Notes: a model not told the origin generated them from the sequence alone. Positions 8,801 to 16,783 are shown, counted from the first letter of the stretch. The stretch is 46,388 nt of DNA from Methanomicrobiales archaeon (GCA_012797575.1 JAAZOW010000188.1:1-46388); one strand, 5' to 3'. Numbers and translations are program-made.

Positions 8801-9573
8801 ATATGGCTGATCCGGCTGCTACCGAGGAGAGGATCGCCGTATCAGGAAACACCCTCACGATCAACCAGAGTGGTCTCGTACTGACCATCGCCGCGAAGAA
8901 CATCAACACGAAGGGCGATGTGGCAAGTGGCCTCATCGAGAGTGTCACCGCGGCAATCGCTCCCGTTTCCAGGAATATCGAGGGCGTGGGGATCGTAACC
9001 GCATCTCTCGATCTCAACCTCACCGGTATACCGGCGGCTGACGGTCGACTTAATATCACATTCAACGCCACCCCGGATGTAGCAACGGCAAACGCTTTCA
9101 CCCTTGCCGCTACGGAGGAGAATGAAGAGATCACTGCTCTTGCCTACACCATGACTGTCACGCGGACCAATCTGGAGAACGGTGAAGATATCGCTGGAGC
9201 GATGATCCGGATGACCATAAACCCCGAATGGGTGGAGGAGCACGGCGGCGCTGATGCCCTCAGGATCGCACGATTCGCAGAGGACGGTACATACCAGATA
9301 CTCGAGACGCGGGTTACCGGGACCGATGAGGGCGAGAACCTGATCGTCGAGGCGATCTCACCTGGCGGCCTATCGACCTTCGGGCTGCTGGCGGTCGTGG
9401 CGGCACCTGCTCCCATGGTACAGGATCCCCTGACAACCTCCGTAGCCACAGATACGCCCACCCCAGCGGGTACACCGAGCTCCCTCTCATCCCCATTCAT
9501 TCTCACGGCGGGGGGTGTGCTCCTGCTCATCGGAGCGGCGCACCTCGCTTCCAGGAGGAGGGGACAGCCGTGA
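5827..9573 (+). CDS. Giant surface protein: PQQ-type beta-propeller plus four DUF4430 (transcobalamin-like) domains
   Basis: The protein has 1248 residues. A signal peptide (MKLNRSLLIIGAVLLLLLPV) is followed by a propeller of PQQ-like repeats at ~28-397 with recurring motifs such as GRLYCIDEETGEKLW and VYAVDSGTGEEVW. Four DUF4430-type domains follow at ~398-524, 530-668, 673-794 and 811-933, each with a WLYSVNG- or WMYQVNG-like strand and a DGDxVxxxY strand. Then come a Ser-rich linker, a domain at ~965-1195 resembling the PGF-pre-PGF domain (EEHGGADALRIARF, SPGGLSTFGLLAV), a Thr/Pro stretch and a C-terminal membrane segment with an RRR tail. DUF4430 corresponds to the beta domain of transcobalamin and intrinsic factor. 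Domains 1 and 3 are near-identical. The frame opens earlier, but the ATG at 5827 follows the promoter and starts the signal peptide. The GTG of the next gene overlaps its stop. A role in corrinoid capture is inferred from domains and context. Confidence 0.82.
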   Translation: MKLNRSLLIIGAVLLLLLPVGAASASYPMFHHDEQRTGYVPEDGPQTNAILWVAETAEFADGSPAVHNGKVFVPTWPDMDFNKIGKMGLVCYDATTGVELWTNELGGTDVGSVSGAAIADGQVYLGGTDGRLYCIDEETGEKLWVSDQIDTTGYFGLTSSPLAYGEMIYALSASDGVLHAFRSDGSVAWTFETGNGVLSFTSPAGYDGRIYCAGSRSQIFCIDPATPQSPVWTFSQGGSVKSSPVIGEDGTVYFTTNSRCYALDGTTGTELWNSFVTGTAATPALANGRIYVGAYDGLHCLDAPTGEGVWHFPAGEVNVAPVVAGNLVYAATNEKTGTVYAVDSGTGEEVWSYTLDAPDGGVFAAFFASSPAVSDGVLYIGAENNRFYAFGEGSVPEPGFTGWSGTVRFTDGQTFAVTPFNNESTTYTISRTSALGALDAAAAKGGFNYTIQETDFGPFLYSIGDIAYNETSWDSWLYSVNGVPAEVGAADYPLTDGDVVTYWYGAWGSTPEAASAVVTITASIPVSPEPASVLWNGTVALTKGETFLFTPSNNASASYTIDRTTDLGALAFAAGAGNFTLNASDSWYASMKSFFLEDIAGIANKDWTQENARSWSIFINGAPAPAGLGANALTDGDRVAFYYCPSDPITYAPLIDQADHVILIDIAVRDFAWEGSVSLVNGQTFAVTPFNNESTTYTISRTSALGALDAATAKGGFNYTIQETDFGPFLYSIGDIAYNETSWDSWLYSVNGVPAEVGAADYSLTDGDVVTYWYGAWGSTPEAASAVVTITASITKPGGNGGGDDSGGDSSPSWITVTLESGTFPLTAENSKKIYDVNRQTALGALDAAGVGYTIDDSYYQQYGSLFIDSVKGRKNEGTKGWMYQVNGATSSVGANAQAVRDGDEVIFFWSESMSATPATSTDVISIKVVIRGSSGGSSPDSSSGESSGSSPSPAGGDPADGGDQGSASFLFRLPTGVTIELGEWGQAFSVDMADPAATEERIAVSGNTLTINQSGLVLTIAAKNINTKGDVASGLIESVTAAIAPVSRNIEGVGIVTASLDLNLTGIPAADGRLNITFNATPDVATANAFTLAATEENEEITALAYTMTVTRTNLENGEDIAGAMIRMTINPEWVEEHGGADALRIARFAEDGTYQILETRVTGTDEGENLIVEAISPGGLSTFGLLAVVAAPAPMVQDPLTTSVATDTPTPAGTPSSLSSPFILTAGGVLLLIGAAHLASRRRGQP
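7058..7397 (+). repeat. 340-bp intragenic direct repeat, first copy
   Basis: This segment encodes DUF4430 domain 1 and recurs at 7868-8207, exactly 810 bases (270 codons) later. By eye the copies differ at about nine positions, mostly silent. The intervening domain 2 is clearly different, so this is a recent duplication or gene conversion between domains 1 and 3. Confidence 0.9.
7868..8207 (+). repeat. 340-bp intragenic direct repeat, second copy
   Basis: This is the second copy of the segment at 7058-7397 and encodes DUF4430 domain 3. Matching starts at ACGGCCAGACCTTCGCGG and ends at ACCATCACCGCCTCCAT in both copies. The differences include GGG to GGT and TAC CCC to TAC TCC. Confidence 0.9.
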
Positions 9574-11543
9574 AGCGTGGCATCAGCATCCTGCTCGCCA
9601 TCCTGTTCTGCATAGCCTCCTGCGGCGCATACCCCATGAGCCCGGACGATCCGGCCATCCAGACCTCCCTGACCTACCTCCGCAGCTGTCAGAAGAGTGA
9701 CGGAGGTTTCGGGGAAGCAGGACGCGAGAGCAGCCCCGGCACGTCGTCGTGGGCGATAATGGCCGCCGTCGCCGCGGGTGAAGATCCGCGGGAGTGGGTT
9801 ACGGATGGGAATTCGATCATCGACTACCTCCGTTCGATGAACGACGACATCCTGGCAAAAGGAGGGACTGTTGATATCGCCCGCACCATCCTGACGCTGG
9901 TCGCGGTCGAAGAAGACCCCCGTGCCTTCTGCGGGACTGATTACGTCGCGGACCTGGGATCACGAGTGAAACCCAGCGGTCAGGCAGGAGATCATGTCTT
10001 CACGACCGCCTGGGCGGTCATTGCCCTTGCCTCGGTCGGGGAAGATACTAGTGCATCGGCCGCATGGCTGGCATCCCAGCAGAACGCAGACGGAGGCTTT
10101 CCCTGGACACTAGGTGCCGAGAGCGACCCGGATGATACGGGTGCCGTGCTTGAGGCCCTTGCGGCGGCGGGCATCTCCCGCGACGCAACCGTGGTGCAGA
10201 ATGCGTTTACGTACTTGAAGGGGATGCAGCAGGAGGATGGCGGTTTCCACTACGGAGGAACGAGTGCTACGAATTCTGCATCCGATTCTTGGGTCATCCA
10301 GGGCATTGTTGCCGCAGGGGGTAACCCTGAAGAGTGGAGAGTGGGTGAGGTGAGTCTGATTGACCATCTTATCGGTCTGCAGAATCCCGATGGATCGTTC
10401 CGCCACACTGTCCATGTGACCGACAACCCTTGTGGGATGACGGCAAGTGCAGTCCCTGCCCTCCTCGGAAAGCCCTACCCGGTGACCCCTTCAGAGTCTC
10501 TGTCGCCATCATCCGTCCCATCCACACCACGTGCCACGACAATCTCTGCTCCTACCGTACCATCAACCCAAACGCCCGCTCCGGTGGCAACAGGCACCGG
10601 TGAGAGAGTCGTGACGGTGACCGATGACTTTGGAGAGGTCGTCACCATCCATGGAGTGCCGCAGAGGATCGTCTCACTTGCTCCCTCCAACACCGAGATC
10701 CTGTACGCTCTCGGCCTTGAGAACCGGATCGTCGGTGTCACCGACTACTGTAACTATCCGCCGGCAGCCTCTGATGTACCCAAAGTCGGTGGATATAGCA
10801 CCATCAGTATCGAGCGGGTGCTTGCAGCCGATCCCGATCTCGTCTTTGCCGCGATGGGCAATACCGAAGACGTGGTCAATCATCTCCGAAGCCTTGGGCT
10901 GACCATAGTCTCCCTCAACCCTGAGACGATCGACGATGTCCTGTATGATGTTGAACTCCTTGGAAGAGCAACCGGACAGGAGGAACAGGCAGCGGCATGT
11001 GTGGAGGAACTCCGGACTCGCATCCAGGCAGTAACCGAAAAGACCGAAGGATTGCCAGAAAAACCCACGGTTGCCCATGTTATCTGGTATGATCCCATCT
11101 GGGTCAGTGGCCGTGGGACATTTCAGGACGAGGTGATCAGAATGGCCGGGGGTCTCAATGCGTTCGATTCGGTCGAGGGATGGGGTATCGTCGGCCTTGA
11201 AGAGTTCATCACCACGAACCCGGATTGCATTTTCGTCAGCTCAGGCACCGGCATGGACGATGGAGGGGGTGACATCGTCTATGATTACTTCATGAGCGAG
11301 TCCCGGCTGCACCATCTCGATGCAGTCAGGGATGGGCGTATCTTCATCATCGACGCTGATACCATCAGTCGTGGGGGTCCGCGGATCGTTGATGCGCTCG
11401 AGGAGGTGGCCGGAGATCTCCACCCCGATCTCTTTGGATCGAGCACCTCAGACACAATTCCTGTAGCGCAATCCCCGGGTTTCGGTGTGGTTGCGCTCAT
11501 CTGTGCATTTTTCGCTGTCTTCCTGATCAGGGTGAAGAGGTAG
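9570..11543 (+). CDS. Surface protein fusing a prenyltransferase-like alpha/alpha domain to a BtuF-like domain
   Basis: The protein has 657 residues. It starts with GTG overlapping the previous stop (GTGA), with GGAGGAGGGG as ribosome-binding site. The signal peptide MKRGISILLAILFCIASCGA contains IASC, which could serve as a lipobox. Residues ~25-305 are an alpha/alpha-toroid of the prenyltransferase/squalene-cyclase superfamily with repeated QxxDGGF-type motifs (QKSDGGFGEA, QQNADGGFPW, QQEDGGFHYGG, QNPDGSFRH). A Ser/Thr/Pro linker (~306-342) leads to a BtuF domain (~343-620) with the same motifs as the protein at 4432: IVSLAPSNTEILYALGLENR, YDPIWVSGRGTFQDEVI, SRGGPRIVDALEEVA. It ends in a PGF-CTERM signal starting SPGFG. 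The alpha/alpha-toroid is also the fold of the N-terminal domain of transcobalamin. Inferred role: corrinoid capture at the cell surface. Confidence 0.83.
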   Translation: MKRGISILLAILFCIASCGAYPMSPDDPAIQTSLTYLRSCQKSDGGFGEAGRESSPGTSSWAIMAAVAAGEDPREWVTDGNSIIDYLRSMNDDILAKGGTVDIARTILTLVAVEEDPRAFCGTDYVADLGSRVKPSGQAGDHVFTTAWAVIALASVGEDTSASAAWLASQQNADGGFPWTLGAESDPDDTGAVLEALAAAGISRDATVVQNAFTYLKGMQQEDGGFHYGGTSATNSASDSWVIQGIVAAGGNPEEWRVGEVSLIDHLIGLQNPDGSFRHTVHVTDNPCGMTASAVPALLGKPYPVTPSESLSPSSVPSTPRATTISAPTVPSTQTPAPVATGTGERVVTVTDDFGEVVTIHGVPQRIVSLAPSNTEILYALGLENRIVGVTDYCNYPPAASDVPKVGGYSTISIERVLAADPDLVFAAMGNTEDVVNHLRSLGLTIVSLNPETIDDVLYDVELLGRATGQEEQAAACVEELRTRIQAVTEKTEGLPEKPTVAHVIWYDPIWVSGRGTFQDEVIRMAGGLNAFDSVEGWGIVGLEEFITTNPDCIFVSSGTGMDDGGGDIVYDYFMSESRLHHLDAVRDGRIFIIDADTISRGGPRIVDALEEVAGDLHPDLFGSSTSDTIPVAQSPGFGVVALICAFFAVFLIRVKR

Positions 11544-11562
11544 AGGCGGGGGCGGCAACAGA

Positions 11563-12675
11563 ATGTGGCAGAACCTCGCTCTCCTCTTTTCTCTCATGGT
11601 TGCTGCGGTGGGAGGCTTTGCATGCCCCGTACAGGGGCAGGCGCTATCCGGTGAAATGATATGGCAGTTCGGGACCAACGATCAGGTTTTAGCGGTTGCG
11701 CTCTCAGAAGACGGCCTCTTCGGTGCCACGGTCACAGGGGAGAAGGTATACCTCTTTGACGAGAACGGCACGAAGCTCTGGAGTTACCCGGTGTCGTGCG
11801 GCAGGAGTGTGGCCATATCCTCCGGCGGCGAACACATAGCAGCCGGCGGGGACCACCTCCTGCTTTTTGACCGAAGCGGGGAGGTGCTCCGCCGCTACAT
11901 GCCTGCATCCCGGGTTCAGGGGATTGCCATTGCCGCAGACGGGCAAGCGATCTATGCAGGGACCGGCGCCGGTCTTCAAGTCTTCTTTCCCGAGAGCGAC
12001 CAGACGGCTGCCAGCGCCGCCTGGTCCTCCGGTACAAAAGACCCCATCAGAAGTGTCTCGATAGACAAAGAGGGGTCTGGTGTCGTTGCCGCCGGCGAAT
12101 CGGGGAACATATACTTCTTCAGCGGGGAGGGGCAGCTGCTCTGGAACTACAAGACGGGCAGCAACGGCATCCGGGCGGTCATATCCCATGATGGTCTGGC
12201 GGTAGCTGCGGTGTCGTCCCAGCGAACCATGTACCTCCTCAACAGACATGGGCGGTTGCTCTGGAAATCTCCGATGGACGGCAGAGCTGTGGATATCTCA
12301 CTCTCCGGAGATGGATCGACTCTTGTGCTGGCGGGTGAGGGTATCTCCGTGCTCGGTCGGGATGGAGAGACCTTGTGGAAGGGTGTGCCCGGAGAAGAGA
12401 TCCGGTGTGTCTCCGCATCGCCTGACATGACCCGCATCATCACCGGTGCGCTCGACGGGACTGTATCGGTATTCAGGTTGCAGCCAGAGACTCCCTCCGT
12501 CGGTAGCACGCTATCGCAGGATGCTGCCGCAACCATCGAGCCCCTCCAGACCTCCGTTGCCCCGGATCCGGGGCGGACAGCCCCACAGCAAGGTGCGCTA
12601 CTCCCGCTGGCACCATTGGTCACCGTGAACGCATGCGTTGTAGCGTTGATATGGTGGCGAAGAGAGAAACAGTAA
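11563..12675 (+). CDS. Secreted, membrane-anchored beta-propeller protein
   Basis: The protein has 370 residues with a signal peptide (MWQNLALLFSLMVAAVGGFA) and about seven WD40/PQQ-like blades between residues ~30 and 305. Recurring patterns are VAIAxDG, VYLFDENGTKLWSY, IYFFSGEGQLLWNY and LLNRHGRLLWKS. A Pro/Ser/Thr-rich stretch follows, then a C-terminal hydrophobic segment LAPLVTVNACVVALIWW and a basic tail RREKQ. It is therefore probably held on the outer face of the membrane. It follows the fusion gene by 19 bases and precedes the TIM-barrel gene by 8, so it sits inside the same transcription unit. It may act as a scaffold for the corrinoid-binding proteins, but no ligand can be read from the sequence. 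Confidence 0.75.
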   Translation: MWQNLALLFSLMVAAVGGFACPVQGQALSGEMIWQFGTNDQVLAVALSEDGLFGATVTGEKVYLFDENGTKLWSYPVSCGRSVAISSGGEHIAAGGDHLLLFDRSGEVLRRYMPASRVQGIAIAADGQAIYAGTGAGLQVFFPESDQTAASAAWSSGTKDPIRSVSIDKEGSGVVAAGESGNIYFFSGEGQLLWNYKTGSNGIRAVISHDGLAVAAVSSQRTMYLLNRHGRLLWKSPMDGRAVDISLSGDGSTLVLAGEGISVLGRDGETLWKGVPGEEIRCVSASPDMTRIITGALDGTVSVFRLQPETPSVGSTLSQDAAATIEPLQTSVAPDPGRTAPQQGALLPLAPLVTVNACVVALIWWRREKQ

Positions 12676-12683
12676 TCTGAACC

Positions 12684-13427
12684 ATGTCTCTAAAGGACTC
12701 TATCGGCTGCTCCACCTGTTGCCTGATGGACCGATCTCTTGGGGAGGCGCTCGACCTCGTCGCCAGCCGGACGAGGCTTGCCGAGATCTTCTCAGACGGT
12801 CCGCACTCCCTCTTCTGCTCAGAGGAGATCTGTTACTCCTTCGACCTTCGGTACACGGTCCATGCCCCGACCGCTGATATCAACATAGCATCCGATAACG
12901 AGCACCTGCGGAGGGCGACCATCAGGGTCCTTGCGGATCTCGCAGAAGTCTGCGATCGTATCGGGGCTGCGCGGCTGGTCATCCACCCGGGGCATGTCTG
13001 GGGTGAGGAGGTGCGGGGCGCGGCTACCCGGGCCCTCGATCGTTCGCTCGATGATCTGGCTGATATCCAGAAGGAGATGAGCGTCCAATTCGCCATCGAG
13101 AACATGGGGGCGTGGGATATCTGTTTCTTCCGGGAGCCCGGGTTCATCGACCGCCTCACTGCGCTTGAACTCGGGTTCACCCTTGATGTGGGGCACGCCC
13201 ACGTCAACGGCAATCTGGAGGCATTCCTGGAGAGCGGTGGTGCGATCCACGTTCACCTGCATGACAACTGTGGCAACCGAGACGCTCACCTGGGGTGCGG
13301 CGAAGGAGAGATCGATTTTTCTCATGTACTGCAGGCAATCCCGTGGAACACCACGAAGGTCATCGAACCAACCTCGTTTGATCAATACGAAGGGAGCCTC
13401 GAGCACCTGAGGTCGCTCGTGCCCTGA
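12684..13427 (+). CDS. Sugar phosphate isomerase/epimerase-like TIM-barrel protein
   Basis: This 247-residue cytoplasmic protein belongs to the xylose-isomerase-like TIM-barrel family (AP endonuclease 2 superfamily). Metal-ligand-type motifs are visible in order: YTVHAPTADINIAS (His), LVIHPGHVWG (His), FAIENMG (Glu), FTLDVGHAHVNG (Asp, His), VHLHDNCG (His, Asp) and KVIEPTS (Glu). This pattern supports a metal-dependent isomerase, epimerase or endonuclease IV-like enzyme; the substrate cannot be told. It follows the propeller gene by 8 bases and is likely the last gene of that transcript, though its link to corrinoid uptake is unclear. It converges with the minus-strand gene at 13432. Confidence 0.8.
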   Translation: MSLKDSIGCSTCCLMDRSLGEALDLVASRTRLAEIFSDGPHSLFCSEEICYSFDLRYTVHAPTADINIASDNEHLRRATIRVLADLAEVCDRIGAARLVIHPGHVWGEEVRGAATRALDRSLDDLADIQKEMSVQFAIENMGAWDICFFREPGFIDRLTALELGFTLDVGHAHVNGNLEAFLESGGAIHVHLHDNCGNRDAHLGCGEGEIDFSHVLQAIPWNTTKVIEPTSFDQYEGSLEHLRSLVP

Positions 13428-13431
13428 ACTT

Positions 13432-13839
13432 TCATGGGTCTCGCCCGAGCAACCGCTTCACTGCCGCACGGAACGTGAGGAACTCTTTTGAGATCTCAGC
13501 CCCCTGAGAGCCCGGGTAGGCGTTAGCACCCCGGGCGGTGACGCGATGGCCATCGATCTCCAGCCGCAGGTGCCAGTAGGTGACATCGCAGCAGGAGTGG
13601 GCGGAGACATACTCCTGCTCCCACTCCCAGACACCAAGCCGGTCTGTGGTCTCCAGGAACCGCGCCCACTCCTCGGGTGTGGGGGATGCCTCCATCACGA
13701 CCCCGGAGTAGCCTCCTCCGCTCGCCCACTCGTAGAGGAGCCTCCCGTCCACGAGCCTGACGTAGAAGGACGGCCCGGCACTCCCGCCGATGTAGAACTC
13801 GAAGACCTCCGGGAGAGTCGGTGCGGTGCACATACTCAT
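13432..13839 (-). CDS. Conserved-looking protein of unknown function, 135 residues
   Basis: I do not recognise a named family. Read from the ATG at 13839 (MSMCTAPTLPEVFEFYIGGS), the protein is soluble, rich in Trp and aromatic residues (WEWEQEYVSAH, DVTYWHLRLEIDG) and carries two adjacent Cys in HSCCDV. It ends in a helix EFLTFRAAVKRLLG. The open frame extends to 14151, but that N-terminal part is Arg-rich and overlaps the next gene, so it looks like read-through of GC-rich DNA. A second ATG at 13833 is possible. No clear ribosome-binding site is visible. It lies downstream of the deacetylase-family gene on the same strand. Confidence 0.6.
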   Translation of the reverse strand: MSMCTAPTLPEVFEFYIGGSAGPSFYVRLVDGRLLYEWASGGGYSGVVMEASPTPEEWARFLETTDRLGVWEWEQEYVSAHSCCDVTYWHLRLEIDGHRVTARGANAYPGSQGAEISKEFLTFRAAVKRLLGRDP

Positions 13840-14038
13840 GGCTATACGAGCAGCAGAGCCAAATACCCTGCGACTAAAAACCCCAGACAGCAGAGCCAGG
13901 CGACATCGGCCCTGCCCGGAGCGGTAGCCATACAGGATGAGGACGGGAAAGAGGCCCCGGGGTAGGCTGCGACGAAAGCGATGACGAGAGGGATACACCC
14001 CCGCCAGATAGATCCTGGAGGCGATGGACCCGATCCCG

Positions 14039-15034
14039 TCAGGTGCGAATAGCAGATCTGGCGGCGGCGATATGCGCTTCCACGAGCAGTCGGGTGCTTG
14101 CCTTCGCATCGCCGCCCTGGGGCGTAAAGCGTGCTCCATCAAAGGCAGCAAAGATCGATCCTATCGCTGCGGCATGCGATCTGGCGTAGCCTCCCTCAAG
14201 TGCAAGGGCGAGAGCCCCCGGCCTCGCCTCCAGCAACATCCCGGTCAGGGCCCCGAAATCCTCGGGATGAAGGAGCATTGAGCCGAATGGATCATCGAAC
14301 GACGCATCCTGCCCCGCCGAGACCACGATGAGGTCCGGATCGAACCGCTGGATCGCAGGGAGGAAGATCTTCTGAAAGACCAGGGCATAGTCGGCTCCGG
14401 TCGAACCTGACTCGAGGGGCGCGTTGATGGTATACCCAACACCCGCGCCGGATCCCTGCTCCTCCGGCCACCCGGTCCCCGGGAAGATCCCCATCTCGTG
14501 TACAGAGCAGTAGAGCACCCGGTCGGAGGTATAAAAGGCCGCTTGTGTCCCGTTTCCGTGATGCAGATCCCAGTCCACGATGGCGATCCGGTCGACCTCA
14601 CGGAGTGCCCGGGCTGTGGCGATGGCAATGTTGTTGAAGAGGCAGAACCCCATGGCCCGGTCAGGCGTGGCGTGGTGTCCGGGTGGACGCACCATAGCAA
14701 AAGAATGCTCCCCGCTGAGCGCCTGCTCCACCGCCTGTTGGGTAGCCCCGACAGCGTACAGCGCTGCATCGAATGATCCCCGGGTGACGTAGGTCTCGGG
14801 GTCGAGGTAGCAAGCCTCGCCTGGAGGGCACGCCCTGCAGAGAGAGTGGATGGTGGCGATGTGCTTGGGGGTGTGCACCAGTGCAAGATCTTCGGGCGGG
14901 GCTTGCTCTGGTGCTATACGCTTGACGCCGTCCGGCACCCCGATGAGGGCGGCCTTGAGGCGCGCCTCCGACTCAGGGTGGTCGGGGTCGTCATGTGCTG
15001 CAAAGGAATCTCCTGTAACGACTGAACTGGGCAC
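14039..15034 (-). CDS. Histone deacetylase/AcuC/acetylpolyamine amidohydrolase-family enzyme
   Basis: The protein has 331 residues and belongs to the zinc-dependent deacetylase superfamily, which removes acetyl groups from lysine or polyamines. Motifs are in order: HPESEAR near the start, VRPPGHHATPDRAMGFCLFN (catalytic His pair), IVDWDLHHGNGTQ (zinc-binding Asp and His), VVSAGQDASFDDP (second zinc Asp region; the usual form is SAGFD) and LALEGGY. The length is normal for the archaeal and bacterial class. Translation appears to start at GTG 15034 (MPSSVVTGDSFAAH), as no ATG precedes the first conserved residues. The substrate cannot be assigned; protein-lysine or acetylpolyamine deacetylation are both possible. 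Confidence 0.87.
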   Translation of the reverse strand: MPSSVVTGDSFAAHDDPDHPESEARLKAALIGVPDGVKRIAPEQAPPEDLALVHTPKHIATIHSLCRACPPGEACYLDPETYVTRGSFDAALYAVGATQQAVEQALSGEHSFAMVRPPGHHATPDRAMGFCLFNNIAIATARALREVDRIAIVDWDLHHGNGTQAAFYTSDRVLYCSVHEMGIFPGTGWPEEQGSGAGVGYTINAPLESGSTGADYALVFQKIFLPAIQRFDPDLIVVSAGQDASFDDPFGSMLLHPEDFGALTGMLLEARPGALALALEGGYARSHAAAIGSIFAAFDGARFTPQGGDAKASTRLLVEAHIAAARSAIRT

Positions 15035-15279
15035 CGCTGATCAGGACTACTTTGTTGGCGCCTGAATATGAACCTTATTGACCGGGCAGGTCTTCGGGAT
15101 CGTCACCAAAGTTCATGCAACCTCCCGCATATCTGACCCCACGGTTCAGTTCTGGTATGGCCGGCGCACCTGCTGGACGAGGTCTCTGATGCATGTCGCA
15201 CCGGCTAACCGGTGGAGCTCTCTTCAGGGCGAGACCTCTCCTGCAAAAAACCAAAAAAGATTGAGATCCTCTATACTGG

Positions 15280-16737
15280 TTACGTGCTGGCAGGTGATAT
15301 CGTCATACCCGCTGTCTGGACGTTTTGGCCACCCTCGACCACGAACGCCTGGGCGGAGTCAGAGAAGATCTCTCCGGTGTACTGGACGTTCTGATTATTC
15401 TTTGCATAGACCAGTGTGTTAACCCGGTCGCCTGAGGCATGGATATCCACGGAAGCGTCGCTGAACTGATTGTTCGTGCCGCCAAGGCTTGCACCTTTAC
15501 CGTCGATCCCGGCAGGATTTTCCAGATGGAAGTCTTTTATCTGGACGTCTTTAGCAAGATCAATCTGAAGGCCGTAGCCGTGGGAGTCGATGCTTGTACA
15601 GTTCTCCATCACCAGGGAGGGCTTGGCCGAGCGGCATGGGACACTGTAGTAGCCGGCGGGTTTCCGATGGGTGTAGTCGGTCTTCCCGGCACCGGTCTCA
15701 CTCTCGACGCAGTTGTAGAGCTTACCGCCGTTGGTGGTGTAGAACCCATACAGGGAGTTGCCCTCCGCGATGCAGTCGAAGAACGTCACATCGGCGTTCG
15801 GGGCGTAGTAGCCGCATCCGAAGTAGTGGGTCGACATATCGCTCTGCTGATAGGGCCTCGCCGGGTAGGGTTTCTGCCCGTTGTCGCGGCTCACGCAGTT
15901 CTCGAGGACACAGTCAACCTTCTTCGGGTCGAACTCAAAGTGGAACCCGGACTCGAGGTTTCCCTCAGCAAGGCAGTTCTTCACCCGAAGCCCCTCGATA
16001 TCGTTTAACTCCGCAAAGTCAAACCCGGTGATCCAGGGATTGAACGCCCCGTACTTACCGCAGTTGATCGCGCTACAGTTCTCATAGCGGACATCCTTGA
16101 TCACCTTGTTCGTCGTCCCCCAGGCGTTGTGGAGGAATCCGTATGTCCCGGTATCCACGACCTTGCAGCCCGTGAACTCTATATCCTGAAGGGTGGGAGC
16201 ATATACCGTTGGGTCGTGGATCAGGAGATAGACCGCCTGAATGCTTGTATCTGCAGTTCCTGTGATGTTGTGGAGCTTCGCATGGCTCGCACGGATGGTC
16301 ATCACACCGAGCCACTTGACGCCACTGCTGTAGCCGGTCCCCTTGACATAAAACCCGTCCAGAGTCACATATTCGCAGTCCACGTTGATACGGCCATCGC
16401 GGGTGAATGATAGATACGTCGCATCCGGACCCTGGCCTGAGAGCGTCGTGCCCGCCTTCGGCACTATGATCCCGGCACAGTTGAACGTGCCATCTGAGAG
16501 GATGGCCGTACCGCCATCAGGCAGTGCAGCGAGTGCCGCCTGGATCTCAACATGGTCATCAACTCCATCACAGATGTAGTCTGCCTGGGCCTTTGACAGT
16601 TCGTTGCTATCACTTGCAGCCACGGTGAGCGTGGCCGGACTTGCAGACTCAGCTGCACTCACCGGAGTGAATACCGGTATAAGGCAGAACACCAGAAGTA
16701 CTGCAGCCAGTCTTAGTATATTTCGTCTGTCTATCAT
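15280..16737 (-). CDS. Secreted right-handed beta-helix (pectate-lyase-like) protein
   Basis: The protein has 485 residues and a clear signal peptide (MIDRRNILRLAAVLLVFCLI, cleavage after VSAAES). After residue ~55 it has the start typical of pectate-lyase-like helices (ADYICDGVDDHVEIQAALAA, LPDGGTAILSDGTF), then many short repeats of the type LENCVSRDNG, FFDCIAEGNS, YNCVESETG and MENCTSIDSHGYGL. Such solenoids bind or cut polysaccharides or act as adhesins. No catalytic residues can be named with confidence, and no C-terminal anchor is seen. A good TATA box lies upstream at 16784-16795. It is divergent from a glycosyltransferase gene, so surface glycan work is a reasonable inference. Confidence 0.82.
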   Translation of the reverse strand: MIDRRNILRLAAVLLVFCLIPVFTPVSAAESASPATLTVAASDSNELSKAQADYICDGVDDHVEIQAALAALPDGGTAILSDGTFNCAGIIVPKAGTTLSGQGPDATYLSFTRDGRINVDCEYVTLDGFYVKGTGYSSGVKWLGVMTIRASHAKLHNITGTADTSIQAVYLLIHDPTVYAPTLQDIEFTGCKVVDTGTYGFLHNAWGTTNKVIKDVRYENCSAINCGKYGAFNPWITGFDFAELNDIEGLRVKNCLAEGNLESGFHFEFDPKKVDCVLENCVSRDNGQKPYPARPYQQSDMSTHYFGCGYYAPNADVTFFDCIAEGNSLYGFYTTNGGKLYNCVESETGAGKTDYTHRKPAGYYSVPCRSAKPSLVMENCTSIDSHGYGLQIDLAKDVQIKDFHLENPAGIDGKGASLGGTNNQFSDASVDIHASGDRVNTLVYAKNNQNVQYTGEIFSDSAQAFVVEGGQNVQTAGMTISPAST

Positions 16738-16783
16738 GCTATTTCAGCCTCTCTGTGAGGTAGAACTACCGTCTTTCAATCAC

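Noticed and set aside
13851..14030. Small membrane peptide frame (MATAPGRADVAW... ending LALLLV) between the deacetylase and the unknown gene, minus strand
   Set aside because: Only 29 codons follow the sole ATG and no ribosome-binding site is visible. The hydrophobic look may be chance, although an unusual start codon cannot be excluded.
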